From Tretioscincus oriximinensis (lineage: Eukaryota; Chordata; Lepidosauria; Squamata; Gymnophthalmidae): a DNA stretch of 64,000 nucleotides. Below the pieces are notes generated by a model that saw only the letters and a program-made list of their open reading frames with translations, had not been told where the DNA came from and made no database searches. A program made the position numbers and the translations under genes. The stretch is taken from assembly GCA_022410635.1 (NCBI GenBank), contig JAJVDF010000857.1, positions 181,551-245,550 on the forward strand, read 5' to 3'. Numbering within the stretch: position 1 is the stretch's first letter; every line of letters starts with the position of its first letter. Of the stretch, positions 20,437 to 30,862 are shown in pieces.

Positions 20437-20862
20437 GTTTTTGAAAGACCTGAGGGTCGCTGCTGTTGTGATAGAGAAATTGTTTTCCCTGCCACACAAC
20501 ACTAGGACCAGGGATCATTCTTTAAGGTCAAAGGGTTAGGATGAAGAAGGGAAAGTACTTTCTTACCCAGAAGGCCTTTGATCTGTGGAATTCACTTCTA
20601 GAAGTGGATACACAAGGAAGCCAAGAGTATCAGTAGCTAATAGGATGGATGTCTTGATCCTGCCATAAGCAAAATACGGAGCAAAAAGCAAGGTTCCTGA
20701 AGTGATGTTTGGTTTGCAGGGCGTCGAGAATAGGTGGCATTTTTGCTTTCATCTGCTCGAGATGCCCAGGGGCAACTGATGGGCCATTATGAGAGACAGA
20801 AAGCTGGACTAGATTTGCTGTGGTCCCATTCAGCGGGGCTCCTCTGATGTTCTTGTATACAA
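20437..20862 (+). mobile_element. CR1 C-terminus and tail, sense
   Basis: 'gaccagggatcattctttaa', 'gggaaagtactttcttaccc', 'atctgtggaattcacttcta', then 'gaaagctggactagatttgc' and 'ggggctcctctgatgttctt'. It follows the standard order of the main CR1 lineage; the ORF is broken. Confidence 0.8.
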
Positions 20863-20879
20863 TATAACTTAAAGTAGCT

Positions 20880-21150
20880 CAGTCTACATAGCTGGTGTAG
20901 ACTATGGCAGGCTGCATTTGGCTCATCCATATTCAGGGTCTTCCACGGTCTACACTAGCATGGAGATGGGAAGCCCTAGAGCAAGAATTGAGAACAAGTG
21001 AAGTTTTGTCTTTTACTTCTGCTTGAGATGCCCAGGGGCTGCTGGTGGCCCACAGGTTGAGACAGAAGACAGGACCAAATGGGCTGTGGCCCCATTCAGC
21101 AGGGCTCTTCTGATGCTCTGATGTTCTTATGTATGAGGTTGTTTGTTTCA
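20880..21150 (+). mobile_element. Palindromic repeat core joined to a CR1 tail
   Basis: The inner palindrome of the foldback family ('gtgtagactatggcaggctg' ... 'ggtctacactagcatggaga', about 20890-20965) is followed directly by a CR1 tail ('tgcttgagatgcccaggggc', 'attcagcagggctcttctga', then 'gatgttcttatg'). It is one of several places where the two families are joined. Confidence 0.65.
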
Positions 21151-21509
21151 TTTCTGTGTGAGATGCTTTGTTACTGCAAACAAAGCACCTGGTGGAGACT
21201 ATTATTTCCTGCTGGTCGAAATGTGTCTATTTGTAGGCATACAAGTGACGTCATGGCCCAGCAGATGTTTGCTGCACCCCAGCTGGATGCTCTTTTATGT
21301 TCTCACGTTCTTTAGACTTCATGGACTTCTAATATATGCTCCGGAGGAATACATAAATCTTTCATTTTATATAGTATTTTTGATATAGTACTGCCTGTTT
21401 TGCAACTTTTTGTGACTTTTTCAAGTCCTTCTGTTTTCTTGTTCAATTCCACATTTCACCCTGAAGCCAGGTGGGTGACCTAGACGTGGCTATAAGAGCT
21501 CATGCCGCC

Positions 21510-22175
21510 TGCCTTTCTCCTGTTAGTCTCCGAGGAAAGGAAACCAAAACAAGTCAGCGAATTTTGTTTTACCTCTTCATAAATCTGTGATGGGGACACA
21601 TTTTGAGTACTGTGTACATTTCTGGTCAGCACATCTTGAAAAAGATATTGTGGAACTAGAGAAGGTGCAAAAAAGGACACCAAGGGGTTGGAGCGCCTCC
21701 CTTACAAAGTCTGGCTGCTACGTCTGAGCAGCTGCTATTGAGCTGATTGAAGTGTATAAAATCTGGCGCAGGATGGTTAAATTAACAGAGAAAAAATATT
21801 TTGTCTGTCACACAACCGTGGGACCAGGGGACATTCCTTGAAACTAGTAGAAGTTTCATTCCTTGATAGGCAGAAGAGTGAGAACAGACAAAGGAAAGTA
21901 TTTTTTCACCCAGAGGGTCATCGGCCTGCGGAAGAATTGGTGGTACCTAGCGGCCGGGATAGCTTTAGCCTGGATCTCTTGATGCTGCCTCCAGGGTGGA
22001 GCAACAAACAGGATCCCTGAAGTACCATTTGCAGGGTGTCGAGAACAGGTGAGGGTTTTGCCTTCTTCTGCTTGGGAAGACCAGGGCCAATGGGTGGGTC
22101 ACTAGGGGAGACCAAAGGNTGGACTAGATGGGCTCTGGTCCTTTCATCAGGGCTCCTCTTTGGTTCTTATGTACT
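21510..22175 (+). mobile_element. CR1 C-terminus and 3' tail, sense
   Basis: Starts at the 'RKPKQVSEFCFTSS'-equivalent segment ('caagtcagcgaattttgttt'), then 'gtgatggggacacattttga', 'agaccaggg..ttccttgaaa', 'gagaacagacaaaggaaagt', 'ctgcctccagggtggagcaa', and the tail 'gatgggctctggtcctttca'. Multiple frameshifts. It is one of the longest copies of this lineage. Confidence 0.85.
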
Positions 22176-22189
22176 ACAAGCCCCCTTGC

Positions 22190-22300
22190 TGGGCCTACTT
22201 CACAAGGGGCTATTCTGAGGAGAAGAAGGTTATGGAATGTTCTTTGGGTCCCTTCGGGTTGGGAAAAGTGGGGTATAAAATTCAGCTGCTTCTCCTCCTT
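22190..22300 (+). mobile_element. SINE 3' part, sense
   Basis: 'gcctacttcacaaggggcta', 'gggtcccttcgggttgggaa' and 'aagtggggtataaaattcag' correspond to the 3' half of the SINE at 62128-62440 ('gagaaaagcggggtata'), ending in a short CTTCTCCTCC tail. Confidence 0.55.
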
Positions 22301-22561
22301 TAAAATGTGGTCATAATTTGTAGCATTTGTCAGGATCAATTCATTATTGACGGGCTTTCTGGGTGAGGAAAACTCAGACCAATTTGGATGCATCCTCTGT
22401 GTATATGAAGGCAACTGGTTAAACGATGCTGCCACTAAGCCTCTTCAGAATCATGGAAGAGATCGAGGCATTTACACTCCAGTTACATCTTCACACATGC
22501 TGTGCACGTAAGAGAGAAAGTTGTTCCACGGTTCAGCATCTCTCCTGGAGCAACTAGCAAG

Positions 22562-22815
22562 TTTGGAGCCTCATAGCTTAGTGGTTAGAGTGCTGGACTC
22601 GTACCTGGTGGTTTCCTGGTTCGATTCCCCACTCCTCCATGAAGCCAGCTGGGTGACCTTGGGCCAGTCACAGTTCTTTGAACTCTCTCAGCCCCACCTA
22701 CTCCACNGGGTGTCTGTTGTGGACAAAGCAACAAAAGCTATGTGTGCCACCCTATGGTAGGCTGCCCTGAGACCTTCGGGTATAGGGCGGGATATAAATG
22801 CAAATAAATAAATAC
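22562..22815 (+). mobile_element. CORE/MIR-like SINE with L2 tail, complete
   Basis: The head has an A box (TAGTGGTTAGAGTGCTGGAC) and a B box (GGTTCGATTCCCC) of RNA polymerase III type. A CORE block follows ('gctgggtgaccttgggccag', 'tcacagttctttgaactctc'). The 3' end is L2-like ('ccctgagaccttcgggtata', then 'gggcgggatataaatg') with an (AAAT)n tail. The shared tail implies mobilisation by an L2 enzyme. Confidence 0.9.
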
Positions 22816-23296
22816 ATTCAGAAACAAAAGAAAAGAAGAACTTTGTTTAGCCCAAGACGGCTTCAAGGAAGAGGGTGGAATCGGACCATGACACAACAAG
22901 GGAACTGCCTGATGCTTTAACCACAAGTCTAGACTAGTTCACTGTATCCGGCTTGCACAACTGGAATTTTCCAAAAGGAGCACTATCAGAACGGTTGTTT
23001 ATTTTTTGCAATAAACGACCTCACTTGGCCTAACAAATGTATCCAAAGGCAGGAATCCTTGGAGCAAATTATGTAACAGGGTAATCCCTCTATCTCTGTG
23101 GGTGTAGAGGGGTGGAATTATTCCAACCACTCTTTGAAGTATAAGTCAGAGCACAGGCCACCTGGGCTCCTTTCCAGCAATAGTTGAGGCATTAAAATTC
23201 AGAGACGCCGTGCCGATAACAAGGCCTGTGATGTGATGGGGAAATGACACCCCGCTTGTCTCATTGGCTGACAAGCCTTGGAAACCCAAGTAGACG

Positions 23297-23515
23297 GACC
23301 AGATTTTCTGAAGCCCAAACTGGGATAATTAATATTCATGCTAATTTGCATATTTCATTTTTGTTCCTGATGGGAGGGTGCCTTCAGGAGCTGGCCCAGG
23401 TTGCCAGAGCCCCCTAGTGGCGGTGCAGTGAATTAAAAATTAAAAATAATAAAAAAAACTTTCCTCAGCAAAAAAACCCCCACCCCCGAAGGCAAAAATT
23501 GAGTCCCCCCCAAAA
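23297..23515 (-). repeat. Unclassified dispersed repeat (inverse of 11478-11850)
   Basis: 'cagattttctgaagcccaaa', 'gggataattaatattcatgc', 'ggtgccttcaggagctggcc' and 'gccccctagtggcggtgcag' are the reverse complements, in reverse order, of the repeat at 11478-11850. No ORF. Confidence 0.65.
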
Positions 23516-23589
23516 AGGGGTCATTTGTTCAGCCTACCAATGAGAAAGGGAACTCATTGAAACAATGTTTTTTTACAACCCACTAATAT

Positions 23590-24940
23590 CACTAGACTTT
23601 TGCCTCCTGACATGGCAACTTCCATGAGACTTTTGCCTGTGTCTGGGTCATTTCAATCTGGCTTCAGGCCTGGTCATGGCACAGAAACCACCTTGGTGGC
23701 CCTATTGATGACCTGCACCAGGAGAGGGATGGAGGCAATGCGACCCTGTTGGTTCTCCTGGACCTCTCAGNGGACCTTGATACCATTGACCATGGGGTCC
23801 TCCTGGAGAGGCTGCGGAGTTTAGGAGTTGGTGGCAATGCATTGCAGTGGTTCCGCTCCTTTCTCCAAGGCCGCCTCCAGAGAGTGGTGATGGGGGAATC
23901 TTGCTCAACATCTTGGGAGCTCACTTGTGGAATTCCGCAGGAACTGATCCTCTCCCCCATGCGGTTCAACATCTATATGAAGCCGCTGGGAGAGTCATCA
24001 GGAGATTTGGAGTGGAGTGTCATCAACACGCAGATGAAACTCAGCTCTGTCTCTCTGTTCCACCTGAATCAGGAGAGGCAGTTGAAGTGCTTGACAGGCG
24101 CCTGGAGGCAGTGATGGGCTGGATGGGGGCCAACAAATGGAAGCTGAATCCAGACAAGACGGAGGGGCTGTGTGTCTCCACCTCCCGGGTCCACGAAGGG
24201 AGGAGGCACCCTGTCCTGGGTGGAGTAGCATTGCCCTTTAAGGGACAAGTATGGAATCTGGGGGTGCTTCTGGATCCTTCACTGACCCTTGAAGATCAAG
24301 CAGAGGCGGTGGCNCTGAGTGCCTTCTTCCAGCTATGCCTGGTCTGCCAGTTGCAGCCACTTCTGGACAGGGATCACCTGGCCACAGTATTCCACGCTCT
24401 GGTAACTTCCAGGTTGGACTACTGTAACGCGTATGGGGCCGCCCTTAAAAACGGTTCAGAAGCTGCAGCTGGTGNAGAACGCAGCAGCTAGACTGCTGGC
24501 CGGTTCAACCAGCCGGGCGCACTTCACGTCAGTCCTGGCTGCCAATTTGCTACTGAGCCCAATTCAAGGTATTAACTCTCACCTATAAAACCTTATGTAA
24601 CTTGGGTCCCAAATATCTCAAGGCCTTAAGATCTGCAGGGGAGGCCCTCCTGGCTGTATCACCTCCCTCAGGGGCAGAGGGGATGGGAACCCGGAACAGG
24701 GGCTCCTCTGTGGCAGCCCCCAGGCTTTGGAATAGTGTCCCCCTCGAGGTGCGTCAATCACCATCTCTGCACTTTCAGGAAATGCTTGAAGACGCGTCTC
24801 TTTGGTCTGGCTGAGGAAACTACTGTCTCCTTCCCAATTTTTAGATGTGGCTGTTTTTAATGTGTTAATTATGGTTTTATTGTCAACTGCCCTGAGACCC
24901 ACGGGTATAGGGTGGTATAAAAATGTAAATAAATAAAAAA
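23590..24940 (+). pseudogene. L2 LINE reverse transcriptase and 3' end, degenerate
   Basis: An L2-clade non-LTR retrotransposon. In shifting frames one sees 'FQSGFRPGHGTETTLVAL' (about 23650), the strand containing the first catalytic Asp ('VLLDLSXDLDTIDHGVLL', about 23750), 'NALQWFRSFLQGRLQRV' and 'GIPQE..LSPMRFNIYM' (about 23930), the position of the catalytic YADD, here decayed to HADE (about 24030), the 'KLNPDKTE' segment (about 24150), and the C-terminus ('DYCNA', 'GPKYLKALRSAGEALL'). It ends in 'ctgccctgagacccacgggt' and an AAAT-rich tail. Frameshifts and the lost YADD make it inactive. The endonuclease is missing. Confidence 0.88.
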
Positions 24941-25011
24941 TAAGACCAGAGGAAAATTTCCAAATGAGCAAATCCTTCCCTACTTTCAGAAATTGCTGAT
25001 TTAATCCATTA

Positions 25012-25092
25012 ATTTGGTTTTTGATTGTGAACCACTCTGAGACCCTCAGGTATAGGGCAGAGTAGGAATGCAAATAAATGAATAAATAAAAC
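25012..25092 (+). mobile_element. L2-type 3' tail
   Basis: 'gtgaaccactctgagaccct' and 'aggtatagggcagagtagga' followed by (AAATG)n is a second L2/CORE-SINE tail immediately downstream of the first. Confidence 0.65.
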
Positions 25093-25314
25093 GTATGGGT
25101 GCCATTTTTACAAGCCTAAAGGACTATGGTGCTGTGATCCTGCCTCAGTACTTTACTACTTGGAAAACCTGGAATTCATTCCTTTGAGGCATTTTATTGA
25201 CTGAGAGATTTCAGTTACCGTGGTTTGTTTGCCAGTGGCCGCCCCCTGGGCAGTGGGAATCTATTTCCATTTGGACCACAGGTGAAGAACATCACCAGCA
25301 CACTTGGCCCTGCC

Positions 25315-25620
25315 CCTCTGAGCCTTGTTCAGGGCTATATATCAGAATAAGAGCCCACCATTCACCTGCCAGTGCAGACACATCCTAGACAACCTGTGGG
25401 ATGGAGGAACAGGCAGGATTCCTGAAATGCCATTTGCAGTCGAGGACAGGGGAAGGGTTTGCCTCCTTCTGCTTGAGATAACGAGGGGCAATTGGCAGGT
25501 GGGTGTAGTCTACGGCAGGCCCCCTTTGCCTCTTCCACATGCCAGTATAGACTATGGCAGGGCCCATTTGTGGCCTGCCATAGTCTACACTAGCATGTTG
25601 CCTTCTTCTGCTTAAAATCC
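25315..25620. repeat. Mosaic of palindromic repeat and CR1 tail pieces
   Basis: 'gagccttgttcagggctata' (25318) opens a palindrome arm. CR1-tail phrases follow ('ggcaggattcctgaaatgcc', 'cctccttctgcttgagataa'), then two inner palindrome cores ('gtgtagtctacggcaggccc' and 'agtatagactatggcagggc' against 'ggcctgccatagtctacact'). A final 'ccttcttctgcttaaaatcc' resumes the CR1 tail, as if the palindrome had inserted inside it. Confidence 0.6.
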
Positions 25621-26179
25621 TCAAGGGTTTGCTTATTTTCATATNTGTCTTGTATCAAGCTCCAGGTTTTGCTCAGCAATTGAATACTGGAGGAAAACCT
25701 CACGGGGCCGATAGCAGAGCCTCTAGCGCATTTCCCTCATGCGTATTTGACTTGCTTGACTCTGGGTCCCTGGAACCCCCTCCAGGTCAGCATAACTCAA
25801 AGCACGAGTGTGCAGTGAGGCGGAGCAGCCATCCCTTAAGCTCTAGTTTATATGGCATGTTGATAAATTATTCAGTCTACTAATGGAANAAGATTTAAAA
25901 ACAAACAGAGGAAAAATGGTGTATGCTGTATTATTAGGAAGTAATGGTGTTCTTTGTGCAATACGTGAATAAAGTTCTTCGTTGGCCTTTGGCTGCATTG
26001 GCGTAATCCAGAGTCCTAACCCTAAACTCCTGCAGTCTCGGAAATGAAATTTCACCCACGCTATGCAGTCAAGTATATCTGGTTGGTAGGACCTGATATT
26101 CCCTATGGGCCACACTTGGGTGCAGCCGGGCAGAGTCCATAATCGACTGAAAGTCAAATTTCCATTGCATTTGCCGCAG

Positions 26180-26610
26180 CAGCCTGTTAGATAAACCGGC
26201 AGAACCCGGGAAGGCCAGCTGTCCANTTGGGATATTGGGTTAAAGGCTTTGCTGTGTGGAGGATTTCTAGCGAGAAACTGCGGGAACGTTGATGTTTACA
26301 CACCCACAAACCTTCCCACACCTCACAAATAGGGCATATGAAGCACCATCCTGACACCAGACTAACCAATAGGACTTGGTAGGTGGGACTAAAGATCTTC
26401 CCTTGACAACCAGCAAACAAAATGGCTGCCAGGGGAGGGGCCACATGACTGGAAAATCTCGCTTGCCAAGAACTGTCAGGACAAAATCCGGAATAAACTC
26501 GTGTAGACGTGTGAATGCAGCGCCTTGAAGCTGGAAAAACTCTGGGGAAAACCTGTAATAAACAAGTTCTGTGTGGACTCAGCCTTGATGTGGTGGAGAT
26601 TATTTGTTTG
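26180..26610. other. Unrecognised stretch
   Basis: Moderate-GC sequence without recognised repeat or convincing ORF (the 148-aa minus frame has no family features). May be a degraded DNA transposon. Confidence 0.3.
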
Positions 26611-27690
26611 CTTGTCTTTCTTTTCCTCCCCAATTTTATTTACTAGAGAATTTCCCAATACAAATAAAGAAGGAAACAATCCAAACAAAAAAAATACATA
26701 AATCACAAAACAGAAGTCCTGAGACCGGCGACCCCCAGCACAGGAGCAAAGTTCCCTCACAGGNGTCTTTTGAATACGGGAAAGGGAACCTCACATTCCC
26801 TGGTCTGAGGGCTGGGGACCGAATGAATTTTTCCCCTTTTTTCTTTGCATCCATTTTAGTTCCTCTTCTGTCTTTTCTGTTTGTTTGTTTAAAGGGGGCA
26901 CCTCTGACCTCTGCAGTTAGGGCAGGAACCTTTCCCTGGGCCCTGTGACCGGGTGGGTGTGCAGGCAAGCGGCTTCCTTGGCCAAGCCCCCGCCAGGAGA
27001 CAGGGAGCAGACTGGCGCTCTGTACCTGTGCTACTGATGGCTTCCGTGGCTTATTTCTGCCTTGAAGCAGGAAGCGTCACTTTGATAAAGTCTTATCATG
27101 CACTTCTGCTTCCCAGTAGTAGNGAGATGAATGAAGAAGCGAGGGGTGAGCAGTTTTAAGGGAAGAATTTCCATTTCCTTCCTCTTTCTCCCCGCCCCCA
27201 ACCCTTCCCCACACCCAGGCACAAGCTGCTTTCCATTCTGCGTCTCTCCCTCCCTGTCTGGCTTGTGAGTTATGTGTCTGCCCTGCACTCGGGTTTCCTG
27301 CCAGGGCTGTTGCCTCACCAGCCGTTTGTCACTCAGGGAGTTTTATATCCAGTTATCACATTCAGGCAGGCAATGAAATCTCCGCATGTCCTTTTGGCGG
27401 AGGCATCATGTGGTTCAACCCCCTTCTTGCCCCTTCCGCAGGTAATATGGCACCTACAGCCCCAAACGTTTGCTGGAGGTAACAGAAGAAATAATGTCGC
27501 CGTAACTAAAATAACAATATGATTCTTGTTAACGGCGGCCGCAGTACGGTGCCATGGAGCTTCTCCTGCCTTGGGGTGCCTCCCCAGGAGATGTTTTATT
27601 GCGGCTCCTGAAGGCTTCGTCTTTTATGCTCAAGAATCCACTCCCTAAAAGAGACCATGTAGCTCCTTTGTTCTGACTTCATTCTGTACT
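26611..27690. other. Unique-looking stretch without a recognised gene
   Basis: No repeat family is identified. ORFs are short and have an uncharacteristic composition. A (TGTT)n patch lies at 26878-26892. Confidence 0.35.
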
Positions 27691-27795
27691 ACTGTGTAAA
27701 ACGCCTCCATAGGCATTCTATCATGGGAACATGTGAGATCTCGTGAGACTTCGAGGCTAGCTTTAAAAGTTTATTGGTTCTTGGCTCCCAGAGAA

Positions 27796-27812
27796 TGCTG
27801 GGAATTGTAGTA
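27796..27812 (-). promoter_or_regulatory. ZNF143/THAP11-type motif
   Basis: Read on the minus strand this is TACTACAATTCCCAGCA, matching the core of the ZNF143 (Staf) binding consensus ACTACAATTCCC. It lies about 500 bp upstream of the CpG island at 28.3 kb. The motif also occurs in dispersed repeats, so function is not established. Confidence 0.45.
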
Positions 27813-28084
27813 CGACAGGTGCAGCGGTGACTTATGGGACACATCATGTGATGCGAATGCAAGGGGATATANCATGAACATGGGCAACGGTGTGTCATAC
27901 GGAAGGTGGGTGGGGAGGCACCTGCAAATGAGTGATTCCGGAGCAAAAACGACCTTGGGGAGGCCACCCTAGCGTGTGGAATAGGCTTTGCGCACTGAGC
28001 GTGGCCCCCCTTGGGGGTGAGTTTCAAGCCTGGTGCATAACAGCAACATCACTGGAGGGCCGTATCCCCTCCCTCCACTCGAGG

Positions 28085-28110
28085 CCATGCGCCNNCCCCC
28101 CCCCCGGCAG
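28085..28110. repeat. Homopolymer C run with ambiguous bases
   Basis: Two 'n' bases followed by ten C residues. Base calls here are unreliable. Confidence 0.7.
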
Positions 28111-28319
28111 ACAAAATGTCCCCCAGCCCCTCGGCCCTCCCTCGCTTGCCTCCCTCCCTAGCTCCCCCCCACCTCTTGTTGTGTTTCATATTCTAACAAA
28201 GCGAGGAACCGCAGTCTAGCCGGGGAGGCCCAAGAGTTCTGCAGGGCTGCACCCAAGGGCTCCGTGGGCTGGATCGGGGCCCCAGGACTTCGGTCCCCCT
28301 TGCCTCTTACAGGTCAATA

Positions 28320-28700
28320 AAAACAATGGGAAACGCAGCCCGATGTCCGTGCCGGCCGGGCTATTGCTAGCGCTGACTGCAAGGGAGCCAGTGACGTCAG
28401 GGGGGGGCGGTGGGGGGCTGGGAAGGGGAGGGGGCTGCAGGGGAAACCGCGGGGGACTTTCCCCCCGGAGCAGCTCGCCCAGAGTCTCCTGCGTAGCGGC
28501 GGCTGCTTCCTCCCAAGGGGCTTGACTGGCCAGGAGGCGGCGGCGCCAGGCGACCCCTCAAGCTGCCTGAGCGGCGGGGAGGGTCCGCGGGGGACAGTGG
28601 CCTGGGCGCGTGGGCGGTGCTGGCGCCCGGGGCGCGAGGAAGGGGCGGGGGCGGGGGGGGGTCGCTCACGGGGGTCACATCCGGCCAATTCTACGGAATT
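28320..28700. promoter_or_regulatory. CpG island with consensus CRE, putative promoter
   Basis: A sharp rise in G+C and CpG against an AT-rich background. It contains a perfect palindromic cAMP-response element TGACGTCA (28392-28399) followed immediately by G-rich Sp1-type sequence (GGGGGGGCGGTGGGG). No TATA box is evident, as is usual for such promoters. Open frames on both strands here are products of GC content. No recognisable first exon follows, so the gene and its direction are unknown. Confidence 0.5.
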
Positions 28701-28949
28701 TTTCGAGAGGAGTCAAACTTCAGGGCATAAATGCGTCAGGATGTTTGGTTGTCATCTGGAACGATCCAAGCGCTTGCGTGGAAAGCCAGCCTTTGTACTG
28801 GTTGGATTTTCTTTCCTTTTGTTGCAATTCTGCAATCTCAGCTTCCTGTACCTGTAGATTAAACTTAGCTTGTTGCCACCTGGGGTCTGGAGCCCCTGAC
28901 GACCGCCAGGTTGCTTTGAAGCCTTCCAAGCGTTTTTGAGAAATCACAG

Positions 28950-29490
28950 CTGAAACTAGAGGTGAGAAGAGGGGAAGGTTTTGCCCCCTCTGTCTCCTTG
29001 AGACGCCCAAGGGCAACTGCTGGGCCACTGGGTGAGAAAGAGGAGCGGGCTAGAGAGCCCCCTTAACATTGGCGAATCCCCATGCAAGAGCACAGGGAGG
29101 GTTCGGCCTTCTCTGCCTCCTTGAGGCCCCCCGGGGGCAATTGGTGGGCCGCTGGGTGAGGCAGAAGCCTGGACCATAAAGGCTCCGGCCCCGTCCAGCC
29201 GGGCTGCTCTTGTGGAATGGAGGAAGGGGGTTTTGCCTTCTCCTTCTGCTGGAGACGCCCAAGGGCCATTGGTGGGCCATTGGGACAGTCAGAAGGCTGG
29301 ACAAGATGGGCTTTGGCCCCATTCAGCAGGATTCCTCTTTTGACCTACCATCCACATGGCAATCTAGGCTATGGCCTGCGTAGTCTACATGGCCTTGTGG
29401 GTGAGCCCCTGGGCGAGGCAGAAGGCTTGGATAGACAGGCTCTGGCCCCAGCCCAGCAGGGCTCCTCTGATATTCTTGTGTTCTAATAAC
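28950..29490 (+). repeat. Tandem-like array of four CR1 3' tails
   Basis: The tail phrase 'tgcc..ctc...tccttgagac gcccaagggc' followed by '(g)ggccactgggtgag' recurs at about 28985, 29110, 29240 and (partial) 29395, a spacing near 125-130 bp. All are in the same orientation and each ends like 'cattcagcagg'. Independent CR1 insertions would rarely give this spacing, so duplication of one tail is likely. Confidence 0.65.
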
Positions 29491-30290
29491 AGTATATAAC
29501 ACCTTTTACAAAATAATGCCATTTGGATGCTTTGTAAAACTAGAGTTACCATAAACAGAGGAAACTTCAGCTGTTTGACGCTCCCCAGGCAAAGTTTCCT
29601 GCAACCCCCTCAAGGACTTGGTCTCCGGACCACCGAAGGCCCTTCCACCGAAGGGACGACAGATGCGCCTACAGATGCTTCGCGTTGGTCATTCTTCAGG
29701 ACCGATGCTGGGTTGAAAGGGGCTCCTGCCCCTGCAAGGCGAAGGCTGTTTTCTCTCATTCGCTGCATGTTTTGAGTTAGCGGGAAAAGTCTCCTCGTTA
29801 GGGGCCACTTTTAATCCATTCTTTGTGGCTTCTTTTCCTGCTTCTTTGAAAGAAGAGTCCTAAACTGTACACAAGGTGTACAGTCAGCTTGAGAGATACA
29901 ATTGCATAGGAGTTTGGATGCCAGTGGAGATCATTTCATCGACACCCTTGGCTTGCATGGCGACTCCTATCCAGGCAGACAATTTTGCTGCTCTGGACAC
30001 GTTTGGGGCAAGAGACGCCCAGAGAGCCGTGGCCCAGAACGCCATTCAGTAGGGGAGAGCNCCCTGTGTGGTTTTGTTTTTCTAACAGATGATTAAATTA
30101 CTCCGATGTGCAATTACAAGATCACAACGCCTGATTGTTTCAAGCTACAGATCTTAGAGCGTCAACACTTAACACCTTCTCCCAGGTGTCAAAGCAGCTG
30201 ACGGNTAAGAAACCAAATAATTTTTAAATACTTTGCTTGTTAGGTAATTGCAAATCCACTGTAGTCTTGCTGACTGGTTGTATATTCAGG
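29491..30290. other. Unrecognised stretch
   Basis: No repeat family or convincing ORF. 29550-29780 has an open plus frame of 82 codons without known features. Confidence 0.3.
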
Positions 30291-30520
30291 GATCACAGGC
30301 AGGATTCCTAAAATGGAGGCCTTGGGGGGACGCCTTGATCCTCCCTCCAGGACGGAGCAACAGGTAGGGTTCCTGGAATGGCTTGGAAGTGCCCGGGTGC
30401 AATTGGTGGGTCACAGGGTGAGGCAGAAGGCTGTGCTAGATGGGCTACTGTGGCCCCATTCAGCAGGGCTCTAGTTGCTAGGGTAGGCTATGGCAGGTCT
30501 CCCCTTAACCTCTTATGTTT
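30290..30520 (+). mobile_element. CR1 3' tail, sense, followed by palindrome core
   Basis: 'cttgatcctccctccaggac', 'ggagcaacaggtagggttcc', 'gggtcacagggtgaggcaga', 'aggctgtgctagatgggcta' and 'cccattcagcagggctctag' are CR1 tail. 'tagggtaggctatggcaggt' (30480) is the inner core of the palindromic family, directly at the end of the tail. Confidence 0.75.
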
Positions 30521-30589
30521 TTAATCACTAGTTAGATTAAATCAATACAGGGGCCTGAGGCGTTACCGTATACGTCTTCTTAGGACATT

Positions 30590-30862
30590 TTGAAAATTAA
30601 ATTCATAAGTACGTACCAAAACATTTTGACAGTTGAACGTTGTGTCTCTACCCACTCTTCTTGGTGTAGCTTAATAAACAAAGAAGTGGGTTTAGACAAA
30701 CAGACTGGCAGAGATAGACAGAGAGGGAGGCAGCCAGGTATTCGAACAAGGAAGTGTCANAGAACCTTAGAGATTAATGTAGGAGCATTCATAGGCAAGC
30801 CTACTTCCGTTGAGTATCTGAAGCAGACTGGTCTACAAAAGCTCGTGTTCATAAAAGCTATT
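30590..30862. repeat. Unclassified dispersed repeat
   Basis: 'gccttagagattaatg'-like text, 'ggcaagcctacttccgttga', 'ctacaaaagctcgtgttcat' match phrases at 39.0-39.08 and 43.33-43.46 kb ('gaagaagtagacctgtctac', 'gaaagcttatgccaatcacc', 'agactaacacggctattcct'). This family is abundant in reptile genomes; I cannot name its class. Confidence 0.5.

Noticed and set aside
20218..20505. A 95-codon ORF in unique sequence
   Set aside because: Its 3' part is CR1, and the 5' part has no splice signals or similarity that I recognise.
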